Positions 1 to 8,719 are shown, numbered from the stretch's first letter. The stretch is DNA of 64,000 bases from a bacterium (GCA_004563195.1 SFTJ01000001.1:124001-188000); one strand, 5' to 3'. Notes: generated by a model not told the origin, from the sequence alone. Program-made: numbers and translations.

Positions 1-991
1 TCGAGAAGAATAGCGTTACTGCCATTATTATACCGGCAAGCAAAAGAAGCCATATAGTAGCCGGCGTAGTGTTGGCCAAATCGCCCATCAGCATTGCCTC
101 GTTGCCGCTGTCGAGTGCCATACGGTAAGAGTCAAATCCTGCCAATGGCACACCAATAAAGTTCACCAAGTCGTTGCCGGCAAAAGCAAGTGCCAATGCG
201 AAAGTACCGCTGAGAATAGTTATCTTGAGGATGCACACATTCATGCGCTGCAAAAGATAAAGACCTGCCGAGCACACTATCCACAATCCAAAGAGCAATA
301 AATAGATATTGTCGGATACAAAAACATTGAATTCAGGTGTCAACAACCCGGAGTTCTTCAAACCCTTGAAAATGGCGAAATAGATGATGCCCACAATCGA
401 TACACCACACCACATCGAACCATATCGGCGCAAGCTCTCGGTGTAGCGGAATGAAAATATCAATCGTGAGAAATACATAAACACCGAACCGGTGATAAAT
501 GCCAAAACCACAGAGCACAAGATGCCGCTTATCATTGCCAATGCCTTGCCGGTATTGATAAACTGATCTAAGTTGGCTATCGATAGTGCAGGGTCGTTAG
601 ATATCTTATACAAAGCTATCGCAACCGACGAACCGAGCAACTCGAATATCAACGAAACCGTGGTTGATGTTGGCAAACCAAGTGCATTGAATGTGTTAAG
701 CAATATCACATCCGACAGCATAATGCCAACAAAGAGAAACATCACCTCATTAAACGTAAACATCTCGCAGTGAAATACGCCATTGCGTGCCACTTCCATC
801 ATTCCGCTCGATGTAAGTACACCCACTATTATACCTACTGCTGCTACCGAAATTATCACCTTAAACGGTGCTACTTTCGACCCTAACGACGAATTTAAGA
901 AGTTAATTGCATCGTTAGAAACTCCTACAATCAGGTCGAGAATGGCGAGAATGCCCAAGACGACCAAGATCATCGTAAATACAGGACTCAT
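1..991 (-). CDS. PiT-family inorganic phosphate transporter (3' end cut by window edge)
   Basis: An inner-membrane carrier that imports inorganic phosphate with a cation. The reading frame starts at ATG 989-991 on the minus strand and stays open to base 1, giving about 330 residues of an unfinished protein. The chain is almost entirely hydrophobic helices. Both halves carry the PiT signature: GVSNDAINFLNS at residues 23-34 and AGNDLVNFIGVPLAG in the second half, in the inverted-repeat arrangement typical of the family. The start lies 55 bp downstream of a histidine kinase gene on the same strand, which itself overlaps a response regulator gene, so a three-gene operon is likely. That neighbourhood suggests phosphate-responsive expression (inference). 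The family call is firm; the exact ion coupled cannot be read from sequence. Confidence 0.9.
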   Translation of the reverse strand, partial: MSPVFTMILVVLGILAILDLIVGVSNDAINFLNSSLGSKVAPFKVIISVAAVGIIVGVLTSSGMMEVARNGVFHCEMFTFNEVMFLFVGIMLSDVILLNTFNALGLPTSTTVSLIFELLGSSVAIALYKISNDPALSIANLDQFINTGKALAMISGILCSVVLAFITGSVFMYFSRLIFSFRYTESLRRYGSMWCGVSIVGIIYFAIFKGLKNSGLLTPEFNVFVSDNIYLLLFGLWIVCSAGLYLLQRMNVCILKITILSGTFALALAFAGNDLVNFIGVPLAGFDSYRMALDSGNEAMLMGDLANTTPATIWLLLLAGIIMAVTLFFS

Positions 992-1046
992 AAAAATGTA
1001 ATTTAAGTATTTGTTGTTCAGATTATTACCACAATTCACTCCTACA

Positions 1047-2489
1047 CTATAAGCGTAAAGTAAACTCAAAGCGTAATCCGCCCGTAGGGCGATTGCTTGC
1101 AGTGATGGTTCCCTTGTGGAACAGCACTGCATTCTTCACTATCGACAATCCCAAGCCGGTGCCTCCATTGACTCGCGACCTGCCTTTGTCGACTCTATAA
1201 AACCTTTCGAAAATTTTTGAAATATGTTCTTCGGGAACGCCTTTCCCATTGTCATAGTATACTATATGCGCATAGCCGTCATTGCCTTTGCGGCACTGCA
1301 AATATGCTTCATTTCCGCCCGAATGCAACACCGAATTTACCATCAAATTCTTGAAAATCGACTCTATCAAGCCCTCATTTCCATTGATTTCGATGTTATC
1401 CTGCACATTGATATCGAAGTGAATATTTTTGTCGGCGGGATAGAGATTCAACACCTCATCGGCTACCGATTCGATGGTATCTTTCAGATTGAATTGCTCC
1501 ACTTCGATGCGGTCTGACGCTTCACTCATGCGGGTGATTATCGACACATCGGCAAGGAGTGCCGACAAGCGCTTGGTGTTCTGATACGATTTTTCTATGA
1601 GTTCTTTCCTCGAGGCCTCACTCATGCTATCGCCCATATCTATCACCGTTTCGAGGCATGCCTGTATGGCATGTACCGGAGTCTTCAACTCGTGGTTGAT
1701 ATTATTGGTCAATTGTTGTTTTATACGGTTTTTCTCCGACTCTTCAAACATTGCCTCTTGCAGATTTCGGTCGCGCTCCTCTGCTGTCTGCTTCAAGTTC
1801 TTATACAGGTTCACTATATGCCCCGATATGTCGCCAAGTTCACCTTTCGGGAAACTCGACACATCGAAGCCTTCAATATCACCATGCTCGGCACAGTTGG
1901 CAAAATCGCGCAGCATGGCAATGCTCTTGCTCAGTCGTCGCGAAGCGAAAAATGCCACTATAGTGAGCACTACCGAGGTAGCTACTATCAGCAAAACATA
2001 CAAGCCGTTAATCGACAGCAGACTCTCCAATTCGCTGTTATATTGCATCGAGGAGCGCACCACAATCGATTTGCCGCGAGTGGCTGAGTAGAAATAGTCG
2101 TTATTGTTGGTTTCGGATTGACGGCGAATTGTGTAACCGCCACCTGAGATAATGGCATCTTTCACCTCTTGTCGGTCGGCATGATTGCGAAGCACCTCCT
2201 TGCCGCTTGAGTCATACACCACCTTGCCGTTGAGGTCAATTAGTGATATTCGCACATCGCCTGAAGGATTGAGATAATGCATATAGGTAGAATCTATGTC
2301 TACGCCGTTCTCATAGTCGCGAATCACCAAGCGATTCATCTCCTGAAGGCGTGCATTGAGCATACCCACTTTATACTCCCGCTCGCGCGTAATCTGGAGT
2401 ACCAAAAAGGCAAACGTAATTATCCAAGAAAACACGCACACGAGAAGAAATATTCTCGTCTGGTAATTAATCGTGCGTTTTAAATCCAT
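1047..2489 (-). CDS. Membrane sensor histidine kinase (PhoR/RprX-like)
   Basis: A 480-residue two-component sensor kinase. From ATG 2489 there is a first membrane helix (about 11-31), an extracytoplasmic sensor region of about 130 residues, a second helix (about 163-182), then the cytoplasmic kinase. The H-box NNINHELKTPVHA places the phosphorylated His at 266. The N-box (NLMVNSVLHS), the G1 box (DNGKGVPEEH), the F-box (FERFYRVDKG) and the G2 box (GGTGLGLSIVKN) are all intact, so it should be active. The start was chosen because the first helix then begins normally; ATG 2495 is equally possible, while a longer upstream extension would be atypical. It overlaps the end of the response regulator gene by 23 bp and precedes a PiT phosphate transporter by 55 bp, which makes a PhoR-like role plausible. 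The signal sensed is not proven. Confidence 0.88.
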   Translation of the reverse strand: MDLKRTINYQTRIFLLVCVFSWIITFAFLVLQITREREYKVGMLNARLQEMNRLVIRDYENGVDIDSTYMHYLNPSGDVRISLIDLNGKVVYDSSGKEVLRNHADRQEVKDAIISGGGYTIRRQSETNNNDYFYSATRGKSIVVRSSMQYNSELESLLSINGLYVLLIVATSVVLTIVAFFASRRLSKSIAMLRDFANCAEHGDIEGFDVSSFPKGELGDISGHIVNLYKNLKQTAEERDRNLQEAMFEESEKNRIKQQLTNNINHELKTPVHAIQACLETVIDMGDSMSEASRKELIEKSYQNTKRLSALLADVSIITRMSEASDRIEVEQFNLKDTIESVADEVLNLYPADKNIHFDINVQDNIEINGNEGLIESIFKNLMVNSVLHSGGNEAYLQCRKGNDGYAHIVYYDNGKGVPEEHISKIFERFYRVDKGRSRVNGGTGLGLSIVKNAVLFHKGTITASNRPTGGLRFEFTLRL

Positions 2490-3150
2490 AGCCATAGCCC
2501 GATTTTGTAAAAATGTTCGACCCATACTTGCCCAGCTTCTTGCGCAGACGGTTGATATTAACATCTATAGTGCGATCTACCACATATACATCAGCATCCC
2601 ACACCGAAGAGAGCAGCTCTTCGCGAGTAAATGCCTGATTGGCATTACTCATCAAGAAATATAGCAGGTTAAACTCCGTCTTTGTGAGCGATAGTTCCTC
2701 CCCTGCCACTTTGCAATGACGCTGAATGGTATCAATCTCTATTTCCTCAAACTCGATGCATGGTGAGTGTGGCGATGAGTATCGGCGAAGCACACTGCGC
2801 ACTCTCACGCGCAATTCGTTCATCGAAAATGGTTTCTTGATATAATCGTCGGCGCCTACGTCGAATCCCTTTATAAGGTCGATTTCCGAATCGAGTGCCG
2901 TGCAGAAAATTATCGGCACATTCGACGAACCTGCATTACGGCGTATAGTGGAAGCAAGTTCAAACCCATTGATCTTATCCATCAACACGTCGAGAATAAA
3001 CAAATCGTAGTCCAACAAATTCTTTTGCAATGCTTCTTCGGCCGACAATGCCGTATCTACCTTGTATCCAACACATTCAAGGTTTATCTTCAGCACGTCG
3101 CACAACACGCTTTCATCGTCAACCACCAGTATTCTCTGCTTTTCTTCCAT
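2467..3150 (-). CDS. OmpR/PhoB-family response regulator
   Basis: A 227-residue DNA-binding response regulator, partner of the kinase encoded just downstream with a 23-bp overlap. The receiver domain (about 5-120) has the acidic pair D11-D12, the phosphoacceptor D54 (FILDVLMD), the conserved Thr in FCTALD and the Lys-Pro switch in YIKKPF. The C-terminal winged-helix domain (about 130-225) shows the PhoB/OmpR patterns LTKTEFNLL and DRTIDVNINRLRKKL, and it ends in GYGYGF, normal for this class. The order regulator, kinase, PiT transporter suggests a PhoBR-like phosphate regulon, but Bacteroidales also carry RprY-type regulators of similar build, so the symbol is left open. Confidence 0.9.
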   Translation of the reverse strand: MEEKQRILVVDDESVLCDVLKINLECVGYKVDTALSAEEALQKNLLDYDLFILDVLMDKINGFELASTIRRNAGSSNVPIIFCTALDSEIDLIKGFDVGADDYIKKPFSMNELRVRVRSVLRRYSSPHSPCIEFEEIEIDTIQRHCKVAGEELSLTKTEFNLLYFLMSNANQAFTREELLSSVWDADVYVVDRTIDVNINRLRKKLGKYGSNIFTKSGYGYGFKTHD

Positions 3151-3305
3151 CTATAAGTTTTTTTCAATGCAAATGTATAACATAGGCTGAAAAAAGATAT
3201 AACAATATTGTAACAATCGCTATGGTTTATTGTTCTGTTACCAAAATATTATATTCGTCATTCTGTACTTACTATACAAAAATAACACAATTTATCAATA
3301 ATTGC

Positions 3306-3336
3306 TTTGTTTTGCGGCAGTCATTTTATAATTTTG
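3306..3336 (+). promoter_or_regulatory. Bacteroidetes-type promoter of bcp
   Basis: The sequence has TTTG at 3306-3309, a 19-bp spacer, and TAATTTTG at 3329-3336, an exact match to the Bacteroidetes sigma-A consensus (TTTG, 19-20 bp, TAnnTTTG). Transcription should begin near 3341-3344. That leaves almost no leader before the first ATG at 3350, which favours the in-frame ATG at 3380 as the true start. Confidence 0.75.
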
Positions 3337-3379
3337 AGCAATAAAATTTATGTCAAACATCATCAAACCTTTAGTATCT

Positions 3380-3832
3380 ATGATAGAAATAGGACAAAAA
3401 CTGCCGGAAATATTGGGAAAAGACCAAGACGGCAATGAAATAAAGTTAAGTGATTTTGCAGGCAAGAAATTGGTGCTTTACGTCTACCCAAAGGACAATA
3501 CCCCGGGTTGCACCAATCAGGCTTGCAACTTGCGCGACAACTATTCGGCACTTCTAAACCAAGGCTATGCCATTTTGGGCGCAAGCATCCAGAGCGAAGC
3601 CTCTCACAAGAAATTTATCGAAAAATATTCGCTTCCGTTCCCCATTATTGCCGACACCGACAAGGTGCTGGTGGAACAACTCGGCGTATATGGCGAAAAA
3701 AAGATGTGTGGCAAGGTGGGTATGGGCACTTTCCGCACCACATTCATCACCGATGAAAATGGTGTGGTAACTCGAATCTTAGGTCCAAAGCAAATCAAGG
3801 TTAAGGAGCATGCCGAGCAGATTCTCGGTTAA
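3380..3832 (+). CDS. bcp: Thioredoxin-dependent peroxiredoxin (Bcp/PrxQ)
   Basis: A cytoplasmic peroxiredoxin that reduces hydrogen peroxide and organic hydroperoxides using thioredoxin. From ATG 3380 it is 150 residues, the usual Bcp length. YPKDNTPGCTNQAC contains the peroxidatic Cys44 and a second Cys49 five residues on, the atypical two-Cys arrangement of Bcp. Downstream, GTFRTTFITDENG is the conserved strand near the active site. An in-frame ATG at 3350 would add ten residues, but it lies only a few bases after the predicted transcription start and the added residues do not resemble the family. The gene stands alone, divergent from the two-component operon and followed by a strong bidirectional hairpin shared with groEL. 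Confidence 0.92.
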   Translation: MIEIGQKLPEILGKDQDGNEIKLSDFAGKKLVLYVYPKDNTPGCTNQACNLRDNYSALLNQGYAILGASIQSEASHKKFIEKYSLPFPIIADTDKVLVEQLGVYGEKKMCGKVGMGTFRTTFITDENGVVTRILGPKQIKVKEHAEQILG

Positions 3833-3883
3833 TCACCCACCTTCACAAGAGCACCACAGAGTGCAGCAGTAAGAAACAAAAGC

Positions 3884-3928
3884 GACACGCCTTGCGTAGG
3901 AGGATAATTACCTCACGCAAGGCGTGTC
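3884..3928. terminator. Bidirectional hairpin between bcp and groEL
   Basis: Perfect 14-bp arms GACACGCCTTGCGT (3884-3897) and ACGCAAGGCGTGTC (3915-3928) enclose a 17-nt loop that can extend the pairing (AGG/CCT). It lies between two convergent genes and can stop transcripts from both sides. The flanks are only modestly T-rich, so efficiency is inferred. Confidence 0.75.
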
Positions 3929-3976
3929 ATTATGATTATGAGAACAATTTTTCTCTACCTATTATCGTAGCAGGCA

Positions 3977-5611
3977 TTACATCATGCCGCCCATGCCACC
4001 CATACCGGGTGCTGCAGGTGCAGGTGCTGCAGGTTCCGGCTTCTCGGCTATAACACATTCGGTAGTCAATAACATACCTGCTATCGAAGCAGCATTTTCA
4101 AGAGCCACGCGCGATACCTTGGCAGGATCGATTACACCTGTAGTGAAGAGGTTTTCGTAAGAATCGGTGCGAGCATTGTAACCAAAGTCGCCTGTGCCTT
4201 CCTTAACCTTTTGCACAACTACTGCGCCTTCCAAACCTGCATTTGCCACAATTTGGCGAAGCGGTTCTTCGATAGCGCGGCGTATGATTTCGATACCGGT
4301 AGTCTCGTCGTCGTTGTCGCCCTTCATACCTTCAAGGCTTGAAATACAGCGAATGTAAGCAACGCCACCACCGGGAACGATACCTTCGGCTACTGCAGCG
4401 CGTGTTGCGCTCAATGCATCGTCTACACGGTCCTTCTTTTCCTTCATTTCTACTTCCGAAGGAGCACCGATATACAATACTGCTACACCACCGGCAAGCT
4501 TAGCCAAACGTTCCTGGAGTTTTTCCTTATCGTAGGTCGACTTTGTGGTTTCGATTTGGGTCTTGATTTGTGCCACACGTTCGGCAATTGCTGTCTTGTC
4601 GCCCAAGCCGTTTACGATTACTGTAGTTTCCTTGTTTACCGAAACCTTTTCAGCAGTACCAAGCATATCCACAGTAGCGCCTTCGAGCTTCAAGCCCTTT
4701 TCTTCAGAGATTACAATACCGCCGGTCAATACTGCGATATCTTCGAGCATCTCTTTACGACGGTCGCCAAAGCCCGGTGCCTTTACTGCACATATCTTCA
4801 ACGAGCCACGAAGACGGTTAACTACCAATGTAGCAAGAGCTTCGCTATCTACATCTTCAGCCACAATCAACAATGGGCGTCCGCTCTGTGCTGTAGCTTC
4901 AAGAATAGGAAGCATATCCTTGAGGTTAGAAATCTTCTTGTCGAAGAGAAGGATGAATGGGTGATCCATTTCACATTCCATCTTTTCGGTATTGGTTACG
5001 AAATATGGAGAAATGTAACCGCGGTCGAATTGCATACCTTCCACCACTTCCACGCTGGTAGTAGTGCCCTTGGCTTCTTCCACTGTGATTACACCTTCTT
5101 TCTTAACCTTCTTCATTGCCTCAGCTATGAGCTGACCTATCTCCGAATCGTTGTTGGCTGAAATACGAGCCACATTTTCAATCTTATCGAAGTCGTCGCC
5201 CACTTCTTGCGATTGTGCCTTGATGCATTCCACAACCTTAGCCACAGCCTTATCGATACCGCGCTTCACATCCATAGGATTTGCTCCGGCTGCCACGTTC
5301 TTAAGGCCGGTGTTGATGATAGCCTGTGCAAGCAAAGTAGCTGTAGTAGTACCGTCGCCGGCGTCGTCACCTGTCTTCGATGCCACTTCCTTTACCAACT
5401 GGGCACCTATGTTCTGGAACTTGTCTTCCAATTCTATTTCCTTAGCCACGCTCACACCGTCCTTGGTGATATGGGGTGCACCGAACTTCTTTTCGAGAAT
5501 CACGTTGCGACCCTTAGGGCCAAGTGTTACCTTCACCGCATTTGCCAATGCGTCCACGCCTTTCTTAAGTTCTTCGCGTGCCTTTATGTCAAATTTAATC
5601 TCTTTTGCCAT
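3977..5611 (-). CDS. groL: Chaperonin GroEL (Hsp60)
   Basis: The 544-residue large chaperonin subunit, which forms the double-ring cage that folds cytoplasmic proteins with ATP and GroES. The N-terminus MAKEIKFDIKAREELKKGVD is classic, the ATP-binding stretches VTLGPKGRNV and DGTTTATLLA are intact, and the tail ends in the Gly-Met repeat GMGGMGGMM. The size matches the family. It is the second gene of a groES-groEL operon with a 30-bp gap. Convergent long frames on the other strand are shadows created by the strong codon bias. Confidence 0.99.
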   Translation of the reverse strand: MAKEIKFDIKAREELKKGVDALANAVKVTLGPKGRNVILEKKFGAPHITKDGVSVAKEIELEDKFQNIGAQLVKEVASKTGDDAGDGTTTATLLAQAIINTGLKNVAAGANPMDVKRGIDKAVAKVVECIKAQSQEVGDDFDKIENVARISANNDSEIGQLIAEAMKKVKKEGVITVEEAKGTTTSVEVVEGMQFDRGYISPYFVTNTEKMECEMDHPFILLFDKKISNLKDMLPILEATAQSGRPLLIVAEDVDSEALATLVVNRLRGSLKICAVKAPGFGDRRKEMLEDIAVLTGGIVISEEKGLKLEGATVDMLGTAEKVSVNKETTVIVNGLGDKTAIAERVAQIKTQIETTKSTYDKEKLQERLAKLAGGVAVLYIGAPSEVEMKEKKDRVDDALSATRAAVAEGIVPGGGVAYIRCISSLEGMKGDNDDETTGIEIIRRAIEEPLRQIVANAGLEGAVVVQKVKEGTGDFGYNARTDSYENLFTTGVIDPAKVSRVALENAASIAGMLLTTECVIAEKPEPAAPAPAAPGMGGMGGMM

Positions 5612-5641
5612 GATTATTGTCTCCTTATTATAATAATAATG

Positions 5642-5914
5642 TTATTCTACAATTGCAAGAATGTCGCTTTGGCGCATCATAAGATATTTTGCACCTTCCA
5701 CTTCGATTTCGGTTCCGGCATACTTACCGTAAAGCACAGTGTCGCCTACCTTTACCACCATTTCTTCGTCTTTGGTTCCGTTGCCTGTAGCCACAACTTT
5801 GCCCTTTAGTGGTTTTTCCTTTGCTGAATCAGGGATAATAATACCACCTGCTGTCTTTACTTCTGCCTCAGCGGGTTCGATGAGAACTCTGTCTGATAAT
5901 GGTCTGATTGTCAT
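5642..5914 (-). CDS. groS: Co-chaperonin GroES (Hsp10)
   Basis: The 90-residue lid subunit of the GroEL machine. It begins MTIRPLSDRVLIEPAEAE and carries the mobile loop around residues 17-32 (KTAGGIIIPDSAKEKP) and the C-terminal YLMMRQSDILAIVE typical of the family. It is the first gene of the heat-shock operon with groL. The sequence upstream does not contain the CIRCE element used by HrcA. It does contain a different short inverted repeat, listed separately. Confidence 0.98.
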   Translation of the reverse strand: MTIRPLSDRVLIEPAEAEVKTAGGIIIPDSAKEKPLKGKVVATGNGTKDEEMVVKVGDTVLYGKYAGTEIEVEGAKYLMMRQSDILAIVE

Positions 5915-6252
5915 GATAAAATTATTTTTAAGTTTTTATTAATTATTTCTTTTGGTATCGGGTGCCGTAATTTGGTTTTACGGCAACGCCACTCACTTTA
6001 ATTGCATATTCTGTGCCAAAACTAATCTTCAAGAATAAAAAAATCGCACTACTCTATCCCGAATCACCAACTTTTTACCCTCTAACCCATTATAATCATG
6101 TGTGTCGAAGCCATAAAAATCAACTCTCCACCTCACCACACATTACACTATATTGCTAATCTACACCCTATTTCAACCACATTTTTTAACTTTAATCGCA
6201 AAAAACTTGCAAATCTTCATTTTTGACTATATTTTTGTTTTCCAAAGACTTT
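5915..6252. other. Divergent intergenic region between groES and the receiver-kinase gene
   Basis: This AT-rich stretch must hold the groES promoter (minus strand) and the promoter of the rightward kinase gene. A minus-strand TAGTTTTG (6017-6024) matches the -7 consensus for groES, but no TTTG stands at the right distance upstream. On the plus strand TATTTTTG (6230-6237) with CTTG 20 bp upstream (6206-6209) is a fair promoter for the kinase gene. There is no CIRCE element and no further gene. Confidence 0.5.
5964..5984 (-). repeat. Inverted repeat in the groES leader
   Basis: GCCGTAA (5964-5970) and TTACGGC (5978-5984) form a perfect 7-bp stem with a 7-nt loop, 50-70 bp upstream of the groES start codon. 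If transcription starts at the TAGTTTTG near 6017-6024, the hairpin lies in the 5' untranslated RNA. It could be a regulator site or an RNA element of the heat-shock operon; nothing in the sequence decides which. Confidence 0.5.
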
Positions 6253-7389
6253 ATGAACCGAAATATGAATAATAATATCAATCCCTCCGATTTCTCCATA
6301 CTAATTGTTGACGACAACGCCACAAACACCATCCTGCTCGATGCTATATTGAAACGCGAAAAATACAGAACCTTAATAGCACGAGATGGTGAGACGGCAT
6401 TACAGATTATGCAAGAGAAGCACCCCGACCTCGTGCTCCTCGACATTATGATGCCCGAAATGGACGGTTATGAAACCGCTCGTCGCAAGTCGGAAATCGA
6501 AAGCATCAGCGAAATTCCGTTCCTGTTCGTTACCGCGCTCAGCGATACCAACAATATGGTGAAGGGATTTAAAGCCGGATGCAGCGATTTCATTTCCAAG
6601 CCGTTTAACACCGAAGAGATATTGATTCGCATCAAGCATCAACTTATGTCGGTGTCCGATAAGCGCACTATCATCAATCAGACCGAAGAACTGCGCCGAT
6701 TGGTAAACAATCGCGACAAACTATATGCCGTGGTGGCTCACGACCTCCGTTCGCCACTGGGCACAATCAAGACGGTGCTCAATATGCTCGACGAAAGCCT
6801 CGACAGCAACACCATTGGCGATGATATGAAGGAATTGCTTCATGCCACCACCGATAGCTCAAACGAACTTTTCTCTCTTCTCGAGGACTTGCTGAGTTGG
6901 ACAAAATCGCAGATGGGAAAACTCATATTCCAGCCTTCGCGATTCATCTTTAGCGAAGCCATCAACAATGCCATTAAGGCGGCATCTTCGATGGCAAACC
7001 TTCACAACATCTCCATCACCCACCGCGACCTGACCGACAATGCCGAATTTATAGGCGACCAAAAGATGGTTACCACAGTAGCTCGCAACATCATCGTTAA
7101 TGCCATAAAGTTCAGCGAGGACGATTCGAGCATCGAAATTGAATCGAAATTCACCGGCACCGACTTCGTTTGCAGCATCACCGACCACGGATGCGGCATG
7201 ACTCAAGAAGTGCAAGATGCCCTTCGCGACCAAATAGGCATTACCACTATGGGCAAACACCAAGAAGAAGGCACCGGTCTCGGTCTTTCGCTATGCCGCG
7301 AATTTGTGCGTGCCCACAAAGGCTCTCTCAACTTTGTTTCCGAAGTGTCTAAAGGTTCAACATTTACATTTGCACTCCCTCTACAATAA
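6253..7389 (+). CDS. Soluble hybrid: receiver domain followed by histidine kinase
   Basis: A 378-residue cytoplasmic signalling protein with reversed architecture: a receiver domain first (about 14-132; acidic pair D20-D21, phosphoacceptor D64 in LLDIMMPEMDG, switch Lys in FISKPF), then a HisKA domain with H163 in VVAHDLRSPLG, then an ATPase domain with NIIVNAIKFS, DHGCGM and GTGLGLSLCREF. There is no membrane helix, so the input must be phosphotransfer or a bound partner rather than an outside signal. ATG 6253 is chosen because it follows the predicted promoter (TATTTTTG at 6230-6237); ATG 6265 is also possible. A lone receiver gene converges on it from the right and is a natural candidate partner (inference). 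No DNA-binding output domain is present. Confidence 0.88.
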   Translation: MNRNMNNNINPSDFSILIVDDNATNTILLDAILKREKYRTLIARDGETALQIMQEKHPDLVLLDIMMPEMDGYETARRKSEIESISEIPFLFVTALSDTNNMVKGFKAGCSDFISKPFNTEEILIRIKHQLMSVSDKRTIINQTEELRRLVNNRDKLYAVVAHDLRSPLGTIKTVLNMLDESLDSNTIGDDMKELLHATTDSSNELFSLLEDLLSWTKSQMGKLIFQPSRFIFSEAINNAIKAASSMANLHNISITHRDLTDNAEFIGDQKMVTTVARNIIVNAIKFSEDDSSIEIESKFTGTDFVCSITDHGCGMTQEVQDALRDQIGITTMGKHQEEGTGLGLSLCREFVRAHKGSLNFVSEVSKGSTFTFALPLQ

Positions 7390-7423
7390 ACGAGTATCAA
7401 TACACATATTATATATATAATAA

Positions 7424-7471
7424 TATATGGGGCGTGTTAGAAAAAAGCATCTTTTTCTACACGCCCCATAT
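7424..7471. terminator. Bidirectional terminator between two signalling genes
   Basis: ATATGGGGCGTGT (from 7424) pairs with ACACGCCCCATAT (ending 7471). Inside, AGAAAAA and TTTTTCT extend the helix, leaving a tiny loop around AGCATC. It sits between the convergent receiver-kinase and lone-receiver genes and can serve both. Confidence 0.8.
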
Positions 7472-7502
7472 AACATTATAGCAACTCTGCTGCTACTTTT
7501 TA

Positions 7503-7874
7503 TCAATATCCAAGCACATTTTGCACACGAGAGCGCACATCATGCGGGTTGAATGGCTTTACCACATATTCCAACACTCCAAGTTCAAACAATTCTCGCT
7601 TTTCTTCGGCATTGTCTTCCGACGACAACACAATCACCGGTATATTGCGATACTTATCACTTTCCTTAAGAAATACCACAAACTTGCGTCCCGACATAGT
7701 GGGCATGCGCAAGTCGGTTATTATCAAGTCGGGCATTCCATTTTCTTGAAGCCACTTGATGCACTTAACAGGATTGGAGTGATAGATGCACTTATAATCC
7801 TTTAAGTTCATCATCAACATCTTTGCGATAATCGGTTTATCGTCTACTATAAGTATCGTTTTTGCGTAACTCAT
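7503..7874 (-). CDS. Stand-alone receiver protein (CheY/Spo0F-like)
   Basis: A 123-residue single-domain response regulator. All receiver residues are present: D11-D12, the phosphoacceptor D54 (LIITDLRMPTMSG), the Ser of VIVLSSEDN, and K106 in YVVKPFNP. There is no output domain, so it acts by protein contact or as a phosphorelay intermediate. It lies convergent to a cytoplasmic receiver-kinase gene, which may phosphorylate it or be fed by it (inference). A minus-strand TATCTTTG at 7956-7963 is a likely -7 element. No chemotaxis genes are nearby, so a role in flagellar control is not suggested. Confidence 0.88.
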   Translation of the reverse strand: MSYAKTILIVDDKPIIAKMLMMNLKDYKCIYHSNPVKCIKWLQENGMPDLIITDLRMPTMSGRKFVVFLKESDKYRNIPVIVLSSEDNAEEKRELFELGVLEYVVKPFNPHDVRSRVQNVLGY

Positions 7875-8110
7875 CTCTCTTTATTCTGCAAATGATTATA
7901 TCTGTCTTATCCGTTTATTTTGTTAATAACCTATTAGTTTTAAGATTACTATATGCAAAGATACACAATTATTTATTTATCAAAACCATTATTGCAAAAA
8001 AGTTACTTTTTTATTCCTTCATTTGCTGTTTTTCAGCAGAAGGCTCCTAATATGCACAATTAGTTTATGCAAAATTTCTGCAAATCGGCACACTTTGGGA
8101 TAATATTCCG

Positions 8111-8118
8111 TACCTTTG
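8111..8118 (+). promoter_or_regulatory. -7 promoter element of the chromate transporter operon
   Basis: TACCTTTG matches TAnnTTTG exactly and lies 35 bp before the ATG at 8153. No TTTG is found at the ideal distance upstream, so the promoter is only half supported. Confidence 0.5.
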
Positions 8119-8152
8119 CATCCGCAATTGGTAATAAACATTTTTTTTGATT

Positions 8153-8719
8153 ATGAACAATATTTGTTTAAAGCTGTTCTTATCGTTCTTAAAGATTGGG
8201 GCATTTACCTTCGGCGGTGGATGGGCTATGATTTCCATCATAGAGCGCGAGATTGTCGACAAGCATCGGTGGATAGAAAAAGATGAGTTTCTCGACCTGC
8301 TCGCCGTGGCTCAATCGATGCCGGGCATTTTGGCTGTTAACATTTCGGTATCGGTGGGCGACCGCCTCAAAGGTCTAAAGGGAAGCCTTGCCGCTGCTTT
8401 CGGCACCATTCTGCCATCGTTCACAATCATTTTGCTCATAGCCATGTTCCTTACCCCCGATACTATAAAGAACAATGAAATAATAAGCAAAATGTTTATG
8501 GGCATACGTCCTGCCGTGGTGGCTCTGATTATAGCTCCGGTTATAACCACAGCTCGCGCTGCCAAAATAAACAAGAAAACCATAATCATACCCATAGCAG
8601 TGGCTTTGCTTATCGTTTCAGGCATTCCATACATCTCCAACCCCATCGTGTATATCATTCTTGGAGCCTTAGGTGGTTATGCTTATTACATCACTCACAT
8701 CTTCAACAAGATTTCGTAA
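8153..8719 (+). CDS. Chromate transporter family (CHR), first half-size subunit
   Basis: A 188-residue inner-membrane protein of the short-chain chromate transporter family. It has the amino-terminal signature FLKIGAFTFGGGWAMI and the central pattern QSMPGILAVN, followed by four or five hydrophobic helices. Short CHR proteins work as pairs made by adjacent genes, and the next gene (33 bp on) is the second half. The start at ATG 8153 is preferred over a TTG two codons upstream. Family members export chromate, but many in gut anaerobes have no tested substrate, so the true cargo is uncertain. Confidence 0.88.
   Translation: MNNICLKLFLSFLKIGAFTFGGGWAMISIIEREIVDKHRWIEKDEFLDLLAVAQSMPGILAVNISVSVGDRLKGLKGSLAAAFGTILPSFTIILLIAMFLTPDTIKNNEIISKMFMGIRPAVVALIIAPVITTARAAKINKKTIIIPIAVALLIVSGIPYISNPIVYIILGALGGYAYYITHIFNKIS

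Noticed and set aside
3350..3379. Upstream ATG as the bcp start
   Set aside because: The predicted transcription start is only a few bases upstream, and the ten added residues do not match the family; ATG 3380 gives the standard N-terminus.
4545..5633. Several open frames of 139-201 codons opposite groEL
   Set aside because: They are shadows of a highly conserved, codon-biased gene.
5915..6020. CIRCE element for HrcA at groES
   Set aside because: TTAGCACTC-N9-GAGTGCTAA is absent; the only dyad has a different sequence and shorter spacing.
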